Assembly: GCA_963745765.1 (NCBI GenBank)
Contig: CAVUYQ010000030.1
Coordinates: 19,281-83,280 of the forward strand
Direction: 5' to 3'
DNA: 64,000 bases
Source: Ww85 sp963745765
GTDB lineage: Bacteria > Desulfobacterota > Desulfobulbia > Desulfobulbales > Desulfocapsaceae
Under the pieces are notes generated by a model. The model was not told where the DNA came from. It did not search any database and worked only from the letters and a program-made list of their open reading frames with translations. How positions within the stretch are numbered: the stretch's first letter is position 1; each line of letters starts with the position of its first letter. The position numbers and the translations under genes were made by a program. Below are positions 38,744 to 47,905 of this stretch, in pieces.

Positions 38744-39304
38744 ATGATTCTGGAAAACTACATGCTGGACCGACTTGAACAGTTCTATATGAGGATAAAC
38801 CGCGTGGCGGGGAAAATCCTGTCTCTCGTCCTTATCTTGATGATACTTAACGTCTTCTGCGACGTTGTCCTGCGTTATTTTTTTCATAACAGCTCAGTCG
38901 GTATGCAGGAGATGGAATGGCACCTGTTTTCCGTCATCATTCTCTGCGGCATATCGGTGGCTTTGCTGGACGAGAGTCACGTTCGGGTTGATTTTCTCTA
39001 TGACCGCTTCAGTGTTCGAACGAAAGCCGTTATCAATATTATCGGCACGGTCTGTTTTCTGCTGCCGCTGGCCCTTCTGATTTTCTTCGGTTCACTGGAG
39101 TTCGTCAAAGATGCCTATGTCATGCACGAAATCTCAGAAGACCCGGGCGGTCTGCCATATCGCTGGCTGATAAAAGGGCTCATTCCACTCTCCTTTGCCG
39201 GCCTGATATTCTGTTCTATCGGCTATACCATCAAAAATGTTAATCTCTACCGGAGAGACTGGAGAAAATGGCGGTGTAAGCGAGAGGATCAGCACAAAAA
39301 TTAA
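38744..39304 (+). CDS. dctQ: TRAP transporter small permease (DctQ)
   Basis: The 186-residue protein has four membrane helices. The DctQ pattern is visible: LILMILNVFCDVVLRYFF, MQEMEWHLFSVIILCGIS and ESHVRVDFLYDRF. It pairs with DctM to form the Na+-driven transport unit. An inner ATG at 38762 (MLDRLEQF) is also possible. It lies 21 nt before DctM. Confidence 0.9.
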   Translation: MILENYMLDRLEQFYMRINRVAGKILSLVLILMILNVFCDVVLRYFFHNSSVGMQEMEWHLFSVIILCGISVALLDESHVRVDFLYDRFSVRTKAVINIIGTVCFLLPLALLIFFGSLEFVKDAYVMHEISEDPGGLPYRWLIKGLIPLSFAGLIFCSIGYTIKNVNLYRRDWRKWRCKREDQHKN

Positions 39305-39325
39305 ACCGGAAGGGGAGGCGGGAAC

Positions 39326-40657
39326 GTGATTGGCGTCATCATGTTTTTTGCTGCCCTGGTGATGCTGACGGTGGGGTATCCGGTCGCTTTCACCTTTGGT
39401 TCGGTCTCGATGCTTTTTGGTCTGATTGCTGCCATTGTTGAATTACAGGGCGATGCCACATTTGTTCTGGTCGCGCAGGAATTCTTCCAGATGTTCTCGA
39501 TGATGCCGTTTCGCATTTATGCGATCATGAACAACACCATCCTGATGGCCGTTCCACTCTTCATCTTCATGGGTATTATTCTGCAAAAGTCAAATCTTGC
39601 CGAACGTCTTCTTGAGGCAATGGGAGTCATGTTTGGCAGGATTCGGGGCGGGGTGGCGGTGAGTACGGTTGTTGTCGGGACGCTGCTGGCCGCATCAACC
39701 GGCGTTGTTGGTGCCTCGGTTGTTGCCATGGGTGTTATTTCCCTGCCGGTCATGCTCAAATACGGTTATTCCAAGTCACTGGCAACCGGAACGATCTGTG
39801 CTTCGGGTACCCTGGGGCAGATCATTCCGCCATCCATCGTCCTCATTATTCTCGGAGATGTTTTTCAGCAGCCGGTCGGTGATCTGTTCAGGGCGGCCGT
39901 CGCTCCGGGGCTTGTCCTGGTGGCAGGCTACGTCATCTATATCCTTGCTGTTTCCTTTCTTGACAAGAAGTCAGCTCCGGCAGTGCCGGTTGATGCAACC
40001 ATTACCCGCAGCCAGAATATCGGCAGGGCACTTTTAGCCATTATCCCGCCCCTGACCCTGATTGTCATGGTACTCGGTTCAATATTCGCGGGTATTGCCA
40101 CCCCGACTGAATCGGCAGCTGTCGGCTGTGTCGGAGCTGTATCGCTGGCTGGTTTATACCGGAGACTGAGCTGGGAAATCGTCGAGGCCGCAGCCCTTGA
40201 AACCGTGAAAATTACGGCAATGGTCTTTGCTATTTTGATCGGTGCGACGGCCTTTTCAATGGTCTTTGTCTATTGCGGCGCCGATTATCTGGTTGAAGAT
40301 GTCCTGACCAATCTGCCCGGGCAGAAATGGACCTTTCTCCTGCTTTCCATGCTGGCAATCATGGTGCTTGGCTTCTTCATCGATTTTATAGAGATTTCCT
40401 ATATTGTCGTACCCATTTTGCTGCCGATAGCGGCTACCATCGGTCTTAATCCGCTCTGGTTCGCTATTCTGATAGCGATGAACCTGCAGACTTCTTTTTT
40501 GACTCCGCCCTTTGGCTTTTCCCTTTTTTATCTCAAGGGGGTCTGTCCGCCGGAAGTCCGGACAATCGATATATACCGGGGTGTCATCCCTTTTATTACC
40601 ATTCAGGTTCTGGTTCTTGCTTCGATAGTGATTTTTCCCGGATTTTATGGATTTTAA
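39326..40657 (+). CDS. dctM: TRAP transporter large permease (DctM)
   Basis: The 443-residue protein starts at GTG 39326 behind AGGGGAGG. It carries the DctM signatures MAVPLFIFMGIILQKS, GTLLAASTGVVGASVVAMG, SGTLGQIIPPSIVLIILGD, ATPTESAAVG and LQTSFLTPPFGFSLFYLKG. It has 12 or so helices. With the TakP-like DctP it should import 2-oxo acids. It ends the operon. The 229 bases after it show no gene or clear terminator. Confidence 0.93.
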   Translation: MIGVIMFFAALVMLTVGYPVAFTFGSVSMLFGLIAAIVELQGDATFVLVAQEFFQMFSMMPFRIYAIMNNTILMAVPLFIFMGIILQKSNLAERLLEAMGVMFGRIRGGVAVSTVVVGTLLAASTGVVGASVVAMGVISLPVMLKYGYSKSLATGTICASGTLGQIIPPSIVLIILGDVFQQPVGDLFRAAVAPGLVLVAGYVIYILAVSFLDKKSAPAVPVDATITRSQNIGRALLAIIPPLTLIVMVLGSIFAGIATPTESAAVGCVGAVSLAGLYRRLSWEIVEAAALETVKITAMVFAILIGATAFSMVFVYCGADYLVEDVLTNLPGQKWTFLLLSMLAIMVLGFFIDFIEISYIVVPILLPIAATIGLNPLWFAILIAMNLQTSFLTPPFGFSLFYLKGVCPPEVRTIDIYRGVIPFITIQVLVLASIVIFPGFYGF

Positions 40658-40886
40658 CCGCTTCCCAACGTGGATAGGGGCGCCTCACGCATGAAAAAGT
40701 CGAGAGGGCAAGCATATCTTTGCTGAAGTGCTTAGATTTAACTGCGTATTGAATAATCGGTTTTTTGTTCGATCTCTTGCATTATGCTCGAACAAATAGC
40801 CGAATGAGTCGAGGTACCCTTCCTTAATACAGTTTGTCAGCAGACAGGTTGGGATTAGATCAAAAATCATCGGTCGGAATTTATCT

Positions 40887-41267
40887 ATGTTAAGTAAAGC
40901 GGAATGTTTAAAAAAAATAGACGCACTCAGGGATGATATCCGGGCAATGACGGATATCGATGAACCGGACATGGTCAATGAAACAGCAGACCGGCTCAAA
41001 GGGCTCAATTATACACCACCCGTCTCTGTTGGACTGGATACCTTTCTCACCTATACAACGGCGGGGCTGCTGCGTGAGATAGACAGGATCGTCGATCTGC
41101 CTGACGCCGAATTGGCGCATCCGGGGAGTAATGAAAAGCTTGGACCATGGGCTATCAAGCTTGAACAGATTTCAGTACTTGTCTTCTACTTCAAAGAGTT
41201 GGCAACGTTGCGGAGGCAGGTTCCTGAAGCCTGGGATGAGGTCGACGAACTCTATGTTCATGACTGA
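40887..41267 (+). CDS. Hypothetical protein (126 aa)
   Basis: The product is soluble, acidic and mainly helical (CLKKIDALRDDIRAM, LKGLNYTPPVSVGLD, EQISVLVFYFKELATL). No signal peptide or motif of a known family was recognised. The ribosome site is weak. Its codon use looks like that of neighbours, and the frame is not a shadow of a longer gene. It is an isolated gene between the TRAP operon and a repeat-rich gap. Confidence 0.55.
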   Translation: MLSKAECLKKIDALRDDIRAMTDIDEPDMVNETADRLKGLNYTPPVSVGLDTFLTYTTAGLLREIDRIVDLPDAELAHPGSNEKLGPWAIKLEQISVLVFYFKELATLRRQVPEAWDEVDELYVHD

Positions 41268-41298
41268 TGTTCTTCTTCTGCAGTGGGAATTAAGGTGC

Positions 41299-41394
41299 AA
41301 TTAAGGTGACAGTATACTTAATTCATCTCCTGTTACCTGAAGCATGACCATCACAATGCCTGGAAAAGAGAGATAAGTGTACTGTCCCCGAATT
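41299..41394. repeat. 96-bp element with inverted ends
   Basis: AATTAAGGTGACAGTATACTTA (41299-41320) is the near reverse complement of TAAGTGTACTGTCCCCGAATT (41374-41394). The same end is found at 32380-32401. It is a REP- or MITE-like unit, next to the longer element at 41396. Confidence 0.65.
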
Positions 41395-41395
41395 A

Positions 41396-41543
41396 CTAGA
41401 GCCTGTCGGATTATGCTCTTTTTCCACATCTCTTCGTTATTTTCTGAAAACCAATGCTCGTAATATTAGGTATATGACTCCGCTTGATTTTCTTAAAATG
41501 CCTCGACCTGAGAAAAAATCGCTATAATCCGACAGGCTCCTAG
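41396..41543. mobile_element. MITE-like element, copy B
   Basis: The ends are inverted repeats (GAGCCTGTCGGATTAT at the left, ATAATCCGACAGGCTC at the right, plus CTA/TAG flanks). The inside is AT-rich and non-coding. Its reverse strand aligns along its length with copy A at 50381-50524: shared blocks include AGCGATTTT, CATATA, TAACGA and AAAA.GC. A third partial copy is at 44730-44776. The right end contains the TAG stop of the arginase gene. Confidence 0.75.
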
Positions 41544-42430
41544 AGGATGCTTTTGCCGAAGAGGGAGGCGGTAAGGGATACGGCCATCTGGGCTGTTCGG
41601 TTGCTGATGTCAAGAATCGGATTGGTTTCCATGATGTCAAGCGAAAGCAGCTTGCCGCTGTCACAGATGGTTTCCATGAGCAACTGTGCCTCACGGTAAC
41701 TGAGCCCGCCAGGAACCGGCGTACCCACGCCGGGGGCTTCATTGGGGTCAATACTGTCCATATCAAGACTGAGGTGGAAACGCTCAAATCGGGCAAGTTG
41801 ATCAAGCGCCTTTCTGAGCACACGGTGCATGCCGAGTTCATCGATATCGCGCATGGTAAAAATAGTACAGCCCGACTCCTTCAGGTTGCTCTTTTCCACC
41901 GGATCAAGGTCGCGAACACCAATCAGCACCACATTCTCAGGTTGTATTTTGGCTCCTCTCCTGCCGACATCAACCAGTTCCTGTGGTCCCCTGCCCAGGA
42001 GAATAGACAGGGCCATGCCATGGATATTACAGGTCTCGGATGTCTCCGGCGTATTGTAATCACCGTGCGCGTCGATCCAGAGAATACCGCAGTTCCTGTC
42101 GTGGGTTATGCCGCCGATGCTGCCGATGGAGGCAGAGTGATCCCCGCCGAGAAAGATCGGAAATACCTCGTCTTCAATCGCCTTTTGCGCTTCGATGTAG
42201 GTCTTCCCGCAGGCAGAGCGGATCAATGGTAAACGTTCAGAGAAGCCGCTGTCAGTAAGGGTGTAATGTCCCGGGACATTGATATTGCCGATGTCCTCCG
42301 CACGATAGCCCAGTTTTTTCAGGGTGGCGCTGAGGCCGGCATACCTGATTGCCGATGGACCCATATCGACACCTCGGTGCTGCTGACCGAGATCAATCGG
42401 TATGCCGATAATCCTGATAGTCTTTGTCAT
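41540..42430 (-). CDS. Arginase/ureohydrolase
   Basis: The 296-residue ureohydrolase has manganese-site motifs GGDHSASIGS, WIDAHGDYNTPET, and SLDMDSIDPNEAPG, and the end RTAQMAVSLTASLFGK. The length and NIHGMALSILLG favour arginase over agmatinase. It would split arginine to ornithine and urea. The next upstream gene, overlapping by 4 nt, is an ornithine cyclodeaminase of the TIGR00300 type, so the pair turns arginine into proline plus ammonia and urea. Its stop codon lies in the end of a MITE-like repeat. Confidence 0.92.
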   Translation of the reverse strand: MTKTIRIIGIPIDLGQQHRGVDMGPSAIRYAGLSATLKKLGYRAEDIGNINVPGHYTLTDSGFSERLPLIRSACGKTYIEAQKAIEDEVFPIFLGGDHSASIGSIGGITHDRNCGILWIDAHGDYNTPETSETCNIHGMALSILLGRGPQELVDVGRRGAKIQPENVVLIGVRDLDPVEKSNLKESGCTIFTMRDIDELGMHRVLRKALDQLARFERFHLSLDMDSIDPNEAPGVGTPVPGGLSYREAQLLMETICDSGKLLSLDIMETNPILDISNRTAQMAVSLTASLFGKSIL

Positions 42431-43521
42431 CTTCCGTCCTTCAGGTTGTTCCAGAGATTGACGATAAAATCCTGGGCGTTGGTCAGAATCGCCTGGGCCT
42501 GAGCGGACCCGCGGTTGGCCAGTTTGTCTGCACTGAATTCGGACATGTCAACAATGAAGAAAAATACCGGGCGGACGCTGCCGTCCTCTTGTACCCGGTA
42601 ACTCGGCGTCATGTTGCCAAACGCGATGGAGTGCAACTGGGTGGCCATGCAGATGACCGTGGTTGCCCGGCGCGCATGCTGCCGCATAGCATCCTGTGCT
42701 TCATAAGCGTTGGCGATGACTCCCGGCAATGGACCATCATCGCGGATTGACCCGGCGAGTACATACGGGATATTTCTCTTCACACAGGCGTACATGATGC
42801 CTTCCTTGATGTCTGCCTGGTCAATATAGACCGTAATAGATCCGGCTGCGCGAACTTCTCCGATCACATCGAGATGGTGGTAGTGGCCGAGCGGAATCAG
42901 CTGTTGGGTGTATATGTCCTGACCAAGCCCGGTGCCGAAGCGCGAGGCTTCAAGATCATGGGTTGCCAGGGCATTACCCGCCATCAGACCGTGGCAGTAG
43001 CCTGACTCGATGAGGCCCTGCATCGCCTGCCTGCTGTCCTTGTCGAAGGAAACGGCCGGCCCGAGAACCCAGATGATATGGCCATGCTCCCGATCATGTC
43101 GGAGGATGTCGTAAAGGTCATCGTAGGAGCGTGAAAAGGGTGTCTCCCTGGTGCCCCTGGATCTGAAGGTGAATTTATCGTTGGATGTCTCCGGTTGCAG
43201 GAAGCCGTCAGGATGGACAAAAATTCCTTCCTCGCCGTTCTCTGTTCTACCGGTGACGACAAGGTCTCCTTTTTTCAGCCGGCGCGGTTCCACGACACTG
43301 ACGTATGAACCTTCCACGACCAGTACGGCATCCATTCTGCTTTCCCGGGCCAGGACCCAGCCATGATCCTTGATCTTGACGTACTCGGGGAAATTCGAGG
43401 TGGCGTGGAATTTATCAGGTGCTATGCCATCCGCGGGAGCTGGTTCCAGTCTGGCAAAAGGACTGTGGACAAGAGGTTGGTTCCTGAATTTCGGCGGCAG
43501 GTAATGCATGAGAGGATTCAT
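42427..43521 (-). CDS. TIGR00300/LOR-SDH family protein, likely ornithine cyclodeaminase
   Basis: The 364-residue protein shows the LOR/SDH-type N-terminal region (ARESRMDAVLVVEGSYVSVVEPRRLKKGD) and a Rossmann-like C-terminal part (VLGPAVSFDKDSRQAM, GLMAGNALATHDLEAS, IRDDGPLPGVI, ATQLHSIAFGNMTPSY). This pattern fits TIGR00300, whose archaeal member and the cyanobacterial AgrE/ArgZ C-domain act as ornithine cyclodeaminase. The overlap with arginase supports the assignment: ornithine to proline and ammonia. It lacks the N-terminal arginine dihydrolase domain of AgrE, a step supplied here by the separate arginase. Function is inferred from family and context. Confidence 0.82.
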   Translation of the reverse strand: MNPLMHYLPPKFRNQPLVHSPFARLEPAPADGIAPDKFHATSNFPEYVKIKDHGWVLARESRMDAVLVVEGSYVSVVEPRRLKKGDLVVTGRTENGEEGIFVHPDGFLQPETSNDKFTFRSRGTRETPFSRSYDDLYDILRHDREHGHIIWVLGPAVSFDKDSRQAMQGLIESGYCHGLMAGNALATHDLEASRFGTGLGQDIYTQQLIPLGHYHHLDVIGEVRAAGSITVYIDQADIKEGIMYACVKRNIPYVLAGSIRDDGPLPGVIANAYEAQDAMRQHARRATTVICMATQLHSIAFGNMTPSYRVQEDGSVRPVFFFIVDMSEFSADKLANRGSAQAQAILTNAQDFIVNLWNNLKDGR

Positions 43522-43788
43522 GATAGCCTCCTGACTGGTATTTGTTTATTTCCGATCCATCATAAAATATATAGAATGAATATACAAACAGGAAGTCGTG
43601 GGATAAAAACCCAGATTTAAAACCTTCTTTGTTTACTGTTTGGTAATAACAATAAACGTGATAGTATCCTGAGATCAGTGTGTTGGTCGCAGAAAAGAGA
43701 GAGGGTTATGTATCAGAGCGATAAGTTCACGATCAGAAATTCCCGGCCGAACGATGGTCTGGAAAGCATCTGAGAGAAATCAACCGGC

Positions 43789-44733
43789 ATGACACTTTTT
43801 CTGGATATCGTTCTCATCGTTCTCCCTGTTTTCTTTATTATCGGTCTCGGTTTTTCATTGAAGGATACCGGGCTTGTTGACCGCAGTTTTCTCTTTCAGT
43901 TAAACCGGCTTATTTATTACGTTGCCCTGCCGGCACTGCTCTTCTATAAAATTTCCACCGCCAATTTTTCGGCGAGTTTCAATCCTGTTCTGCTTGCAGG
44001 AATGATCATTTCCGTTGTCATTGTTTTCGGCGTCAGCTATCTCTACAGCGTCTTCAGAGGATACCCGCCGGCAATGAGAGGTGCCTTCAGCCAGGGATCA
44101 TTCCGTGGCAATATGGCCTACATGGGTCTGCCCATTGTTTTCAACGCCTATGGGGAGAGTGGTTTTGCTGTTGCGGGTATTCTGCTCGGTTTTCTTGTCC
44201 CGGTTTTAAACTTTTTCGCCGTACTGGCCCTGTTGCTTCCCCAACAGCAGCGTGAGCACAAAATTGGAGCATCATTCTGGGCCTATCAGTTTGTCTTCAA
44301 TCCGCTCATCGTTGCATCTTTTGTCGGGGTTATCTGGAGCTTTTTCAATATTCCTATGCCGCCCGTGCTCGACAAAGCACTGAGTATTCTGACCGGTATG
44401 TCGCTGCCGCTCGCCCTTATCGCGATCGGGGCATCTTTTTCTCCAAAGGCAATGCAGGCGGAAATAGGAAAAGCCTTGCTTGCCACGGGAATCAAGCTGA
44501 TGTGGATGCCGCTGTTGACGGCAGGGATCCTGCTGTCCTTCGGAATAAAAGGAGAGGAACTGGCAATCGGTGTGATTTTTGCCGGAACTCCGACGGCGAC
44601 CACTGCCTATATCATGGCCCAACAGCTGAAATCCGATGCCGAACTCTCGGGATCTATCATCATGCTTTCAACAATGCTGTCCATTATTTCCTATTCAGTT
44701 GCTCTTTATATCCTGAAGTCATTCGGTCTCTAG
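43789..44733 (+). CDS. AEC (auxin efflux carrier) family transporter
   Basis: The 314-residue membrane protein has ten helices in two five-helix halves. The family motifs are IIGLGFSLKDTGLVDRS, QGSFRGNMAYMGLPIV and SLPLALIAIGASFSP, with GTPTATTAYIMAQQL in the last part. Bacterial AEC carriers move malate, malonate or other acids, or act as efflux systems. It is divergent from the arginase pair. Its stop codon TAG lies at the edge of a partial repeat (44730). Confidence 0.9.
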   Translation: MTLFLDIVLIVLPVFFIIGLGFSLKDTGLVDRSFLFQLNRLIYYVALPALLFYKISTANFSASFNPVLLAGMIISVVIVFGVSYLYSVFRGYPPAMRGAFSQGSFRGNMAYMGLPIVFNAYGESGFAVAGILLGFLVPVLNFFAVLALLLPQQQREHKIGASFWAYQFVFNPLIVASFVGVIWSFFNIPMPPVLDKALSILTGMSLPLALIAIGASFSPKAMQAEIGKALLATGIKLMWMPLLTAGILLSFGIKGEELAIGVIFAGTPTATTAYIMAQQLKSDAELSGSIIMLSTMLSIISYSVALYILKSFGL

Positions 44734-44776
44734 CAGCGTGTCGGAGAAAGCCCTTTTTCTCCATCTCATCGTCTAA
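44730..44776. repeat. MITE-like element, partial copy C
   Basis: CTAGCAGCGTGTCGGA then CTTTTTCTCCATCTCATCG match the left end of copy B (CTAGAGCCTGTCGGA, CTTTTTCCACATCTCTTCG at 41396) with small changes. The rest of the element is missing. Confidence 0.6.
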
Positions 44777-44820
44777 ATAGGTGGGATTTGCTGCCTGGAT
44801 GTGAGGGCTCGGACAGTCTC

Positions 44821-46101
44821 TCAGCCCATAATCAGGCGCGGCAGCCACATGGTCAGAGGCGGATAAAAGGTGATAATGAGAAGGTCCGCCAGCAGGATCA
44901 GCAGGAATGGAATAATCCTGTGGCTGATTGCGCCAATCTGCTCACCGGAGATAGCCCCCGAAACAATCAGGCAGATACCGAGCGGAGGTGTCAGCATACC
45001 GATGGCAAGGTTGGTTACCACGATCACTCCGAGTTGAATCAGATCGATTCCCAGTGACGGCGCCACGGCAACGATCATCGGTACCAGGAGAATGAGTGCC
45101 GCCGTTGTCTCGACAAAGGTGCCGGCAATAAGCAGAATCAGGTTGACGAGCAGCAGAAGGATAACCGGGTTTTCGGACAAGATCAATAGTCCGCCGGCCA
45201 GTCGGGCCGGAATGTCGTCAATGGCTGCCACCCAGCTGAAAATTGAAGCGGTGGCAATGATAAACATGACGATTGCAGCAATCAGTGAGCCTTCAACGAA
45301 GATGGCGGCAAGATCAGCAATTTTTATCTGACGATAGACGAAAGAACCCACAATCAGCGCGTAAAAGACCGCTATGGCGGCAGATTCCGTGGCGGTAAAA
45401 ATACCTCCGAGTATGCCCCCCAATACGATTATCGGCGCTCCTAAAGCAAGGAGCGCCCGGAAGAAACTCTTCCCCAGTGATGTCAAGCTAAACGGTGCGG
45501 CTGCCCGATAACCGGCCTTGATGGATAAAGCCGTTGCCACACCGATCAGTGAGAGACCGATCATGATGCCCGGCAGGATACCGGCGGCAAAGAGGCGGCC
45601 AATGGACGCACCGGTAAGGAAGCCAAAGATAATCATTGGAATTGACGGCGGGATGATGACCCCGATAGAACCGCCGGAAGCCTGAACTGCCGCGGCAAAA
45701 TCTCCGTCGTAGCCGGATTTTTTCATGGCCGGGATAAGCAGCGCCCCCACTGCCGCAGTGTCTGCCGCAGCAGAGCCGGAAATGCCGGCAAAAAACATGG
45801 CAGAGACAATAGTGACGGCAGCAAGCCCTCCCGGCAGCCAGCCTACCAGCGCATTGGCAAAATCGACAAGCCTTCGGCTGATGCCGCCTTTTTCCATGAT
45901 CAGCCCGGCATACATGAAAAGCGGTACCGCCATCAGGTGAAACGAATCGGCGCCGCCAAACATTCTCTGGATAACAATCATCAGGGAAAAATCACCATTT
46001 ATGACAATGATACTGATTGACGTAATCGCGATGGCAATGGCGATGGGAGTGTTTATCAGGAACAGGGCCAGGAGGAGGAGTATTAACAGGGTCGCATTCA
46101 T
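44821..46101 (-). CDS. dctM: TRAP transporter large permease (DctM), second system
   Basis: The 426-residue protein has DctM signatures MAVPLFMYAGLIMEKGGISRR, FAGISGSAAADTAAVG, QASGGSIGVIIPPSIPMIIFG, FTATESAAIAV and LTPPLGICLIVSG. The usual dozen helices are present. The IPMIIFG form and ETTAALILLVPM loop are those of dicarboxylate/sialic-type systems. It overlaps DctQ by 4 nt and ends the operon. Confidence 0.93.
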   Translation of the reverse strand: MNATLLILLLLALFLINTPIAIAIAITSISIIVINGDFSLMIVIQRMFGGADSFHLMAVPLFMYAGLIMEKGGISRRLVDFANALVGWLPGGLAAVTIVSAMFFAGISGSAAADTAAVGALLIPAMKKSGYDGDFAAAVQASGGSIGVIIPPSIPMIIFGFLTGASIGRLFAAGILPGIMIGLSLIGVATALSIKAGYRAAAPFSLTSLGKSFFRALLALGAPIIVLGGILGGIFTATESAAIAVFYALIVGSFVYRQIKIADLAAIFVEGSLIAAIVMFIIATASIFSWVAAIDDIPARLAGGLLILSENPVILLLLVNLILLIAGTFVETTAALILLVPMIVAVAPSLGIDLIQLGVIVVTNLAIGMLTPPLGICLIVSGAISGEQIGAISHRIIPFLLILLADLLIITFYPPLTMWLPRLIMG

Positions 46102-46601
46102 GTGCTGTCACCTCCGGACCTGAGATCGCGGAGGAGAAAGCCGATGGCATGTAATGCAAGCAGGGTCCCGCTGAGGGGAATAACAGCAAATACAAACCAT
46201 TTCGGCAGGGACAGGGCCGGCGTGGTCTGGGACCTGACGAAATAGGCAAACTCCGTGCCGTACCAGATCATCACAGCGAAGAAGGCCAGAGAGAGAATAT
46301 GCACGATGAAGCGCAGGCGGCTTTTCAGGTAATGGGAAAAGCGATGTTGAAAAAGGTTGATACTCGGGTGCATGCCGCGGTAATAGGCGACCGAGGCCCC
46401 AAGAAAGGTGAGCCACACCAAAAGATACCGGGCAATCTCCTCTGACCAGAAGAGCGAGTGATTCAGAACATAGCGACAGAAAACCTGAACAATGACAATG
46501 CTGGTCATCGTCAGGCCGATGGCGAACACGGTACGCTCTGCATAACGATTGCAGAAGGTGCTGAGTCGTTCAACAGTCGACAATCGAGTCTTTGGCTGCA
46601 C
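46098..46601 (-). CDS. dctQ: TRAP transporter small permease (DctQ), second system
   Basis: This 167-residue protein has four helices and the DctQ pattern VFCRYVLNHSLFWSEEIARYLLVWLTFLGAS, YYRGMHPSINLF. It has a basic N-terminus. It is placed 8 nt after DctP and overlaps DctM by 4 nt, so the three are one transcript. Confidence 0.91.
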   Translation of the reverse strand: MQPKTRLSTVERLSTFCNRYAERTVFAIGLTMTSIVIVQVFCRYVLNHSLFWSEEIARYLLVWLTFLGASVAYYRGMHPSINLFQHRFSHYLKSRLRFIVHILSLAFFAVMIWYGTEFAYFVRSQTTPALSLPKWFVFAVIPLSGTLLALHAIGFLLRDLRSGGDST

Positions 46602-46609
46602 CCGTGATC

Positions 46610-47587
46610 CTACCTGGTCGCTTCGATTACCCTGAGCAGAAGGTTGTGCACCTTGGGGTCTTTAAACAGGTCGATATTTTTTAAATCCGCCACCTGATCC
46701 CTGAAGGCGGCGGTATCCGGATGCTCTTCAACCTGCATGCCCTTATCTTTCAGAAGTTGTAAACGGTCACTGTCCTTGGCGCGATTATCGGCCCGCTGGA
46801 ATTGCGCCGCTTCGTACATGGCCGCCTGGATCAGTTCCTGTGTCTTTGCATCAAGCGTCTTCCACCAGACCAGAGAGGCGACATCGATATGAGCGGAATA
46901 AACATGACGGGTCAGGGTCATATATTTCTGGATCTCATAGAATTTGTAAACCTCGAGAACCCAGAGCGGGTTTTCCTGACCGTCGATGACTCCCTGTTCA
47001 AGTTCCGTATAGATTGGCCATGGCATTGGTGTCGGGTTGGCTCCCAGCGTTCGCCAGATTTGCTGGTGCAGAGCCGAGGACATGACTCTGATTTTCAGTC
47101 CATTAATGTCGGCCGGACTGACGACCGCTTTCCGGGAATTGGTCAGGTTGCGAAAACCGTTTTCGGAAAAGCACAAGCCCTTGAATCCGGAACTTTCAAG
47201 GCTCTTCAGAATCTCTGAGCCCAGTGGCCCGTCGAGAATACTATCCGCCTGTTGTGAGTCCTTGAATAAAAAAGGATAGTCTATGACCCGGACAATCGGA
47301 TCAAAACTGTCAAACGGACCGGAGGTAATAACTCCGAGTTGAATGGTGCCCATCTGTATCTGTTGAAGGATTTCCGTCTCGTTACCGATTGAACCGGAAT
47401 GAAAGATCTTTACCTGCAGTTCACTACCGGAGCGAGCTTCAACAAGTTCCTTGAATTTGTCGGCAACAATATTCTGTGCCGAGCCCGGTTTGGTTACCAC
47501 GCCGAGCTTGATCGTCTGTGCCGCTTGCGCTGTCTGAGAGAGCAGTATTGTCAGGCACAGGCAGAGAGATAAAACAATATATTTCAT
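46610..47587 (-). CDS. dctP: TRAP transporter substrate-binding protein (DctP), second system
   Basis: From ATG 47587 the 325-residue protein has a signal peptide (MKYIVLSLCLCLTILLSQTAQA) and the DctP fold with IKLGVVTKPGSAQNIVADKF, KIRVMSSALHQQIWRTLGANPTPMPW and TELEQGVIDGQENPLWVL. The conserved Arg of KIRVM binds the ligand carboxylate. The YxALQQGVIDGQENP form is that of the C4-dicarboxylate/sugar-acid group. No hairpin separates it from DctQ, unlike the first TRAP system. The frame is open to 47644, but the signal peptide supports the inner start. Confidence 0.92.
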   Translation of the reverse strand: MKYIVLSLCLCLTILLSQTAQAAQTIKLGVVTKPGSAQNIVADKFKELVEARSGSELQVKIFHSGSIGNETEILQQIQMGTIQLGVITSGPFDSFDPIVRVIDYPFLFKDSQQADSILDGPLGSEILKSLESSGFKGLCFSENGFRNLTNSRKAVVSPADINGLKIRVMSSALHQQIWRTLGANPTPMPWPIYTELEQGVIDGQENPLWVLEVYKFYEIQKYMTLTRHVYSAHIDVASLVWWKTLDAKTQELIQAAMYEAAQFQRADNRAKDSDRLQLLKDKGMQVEEHPDTAAFRDQVADLKNIDLFKDPKVHNLLLRVIEATR

Positions 47588-47714
47588 TGAACATAGTCTC
47601 CAGCTATTTAATCGATAAAACGGGTATTTCAGACGGGAATCCAAGTCTGCAACGGAACTATAACAATGTCAACAGCAAAATAACTTATTTCTATACTCGT
47701 TGTCCCGCCCGTCA

Positions 47715-47760
47715 GGATATTTCACGAGTTGAGATACCTGCTTGTAGAGGAGACGTGCGA
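47715..47760. repeat. Dispersed repeat copy 2
   Basis: GGATATTTCACGAGTTGAGA followed by GCTTGT.GAGGAGAC matches the copy at 31007-31053 in the same orientation, with small gaps. It lies in the 318-bp gap between DctP and the MscS gene, which otherwise shows nothing. Confidence 0.7.
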
Positions 47761-47905
47761 ATTACCGGACTTTTGTCAGCGGTCACGAGCTATAATTCCC
47801 TCATCCACGGGTAGCGGTATGATTTACCTTGAGCTGCTTACGGTTCCGAGTGATTCTCCACACGATGTCGGGGAGAAAGGCCGCGGGAGTGACGTTACAA
47901 GTCTG

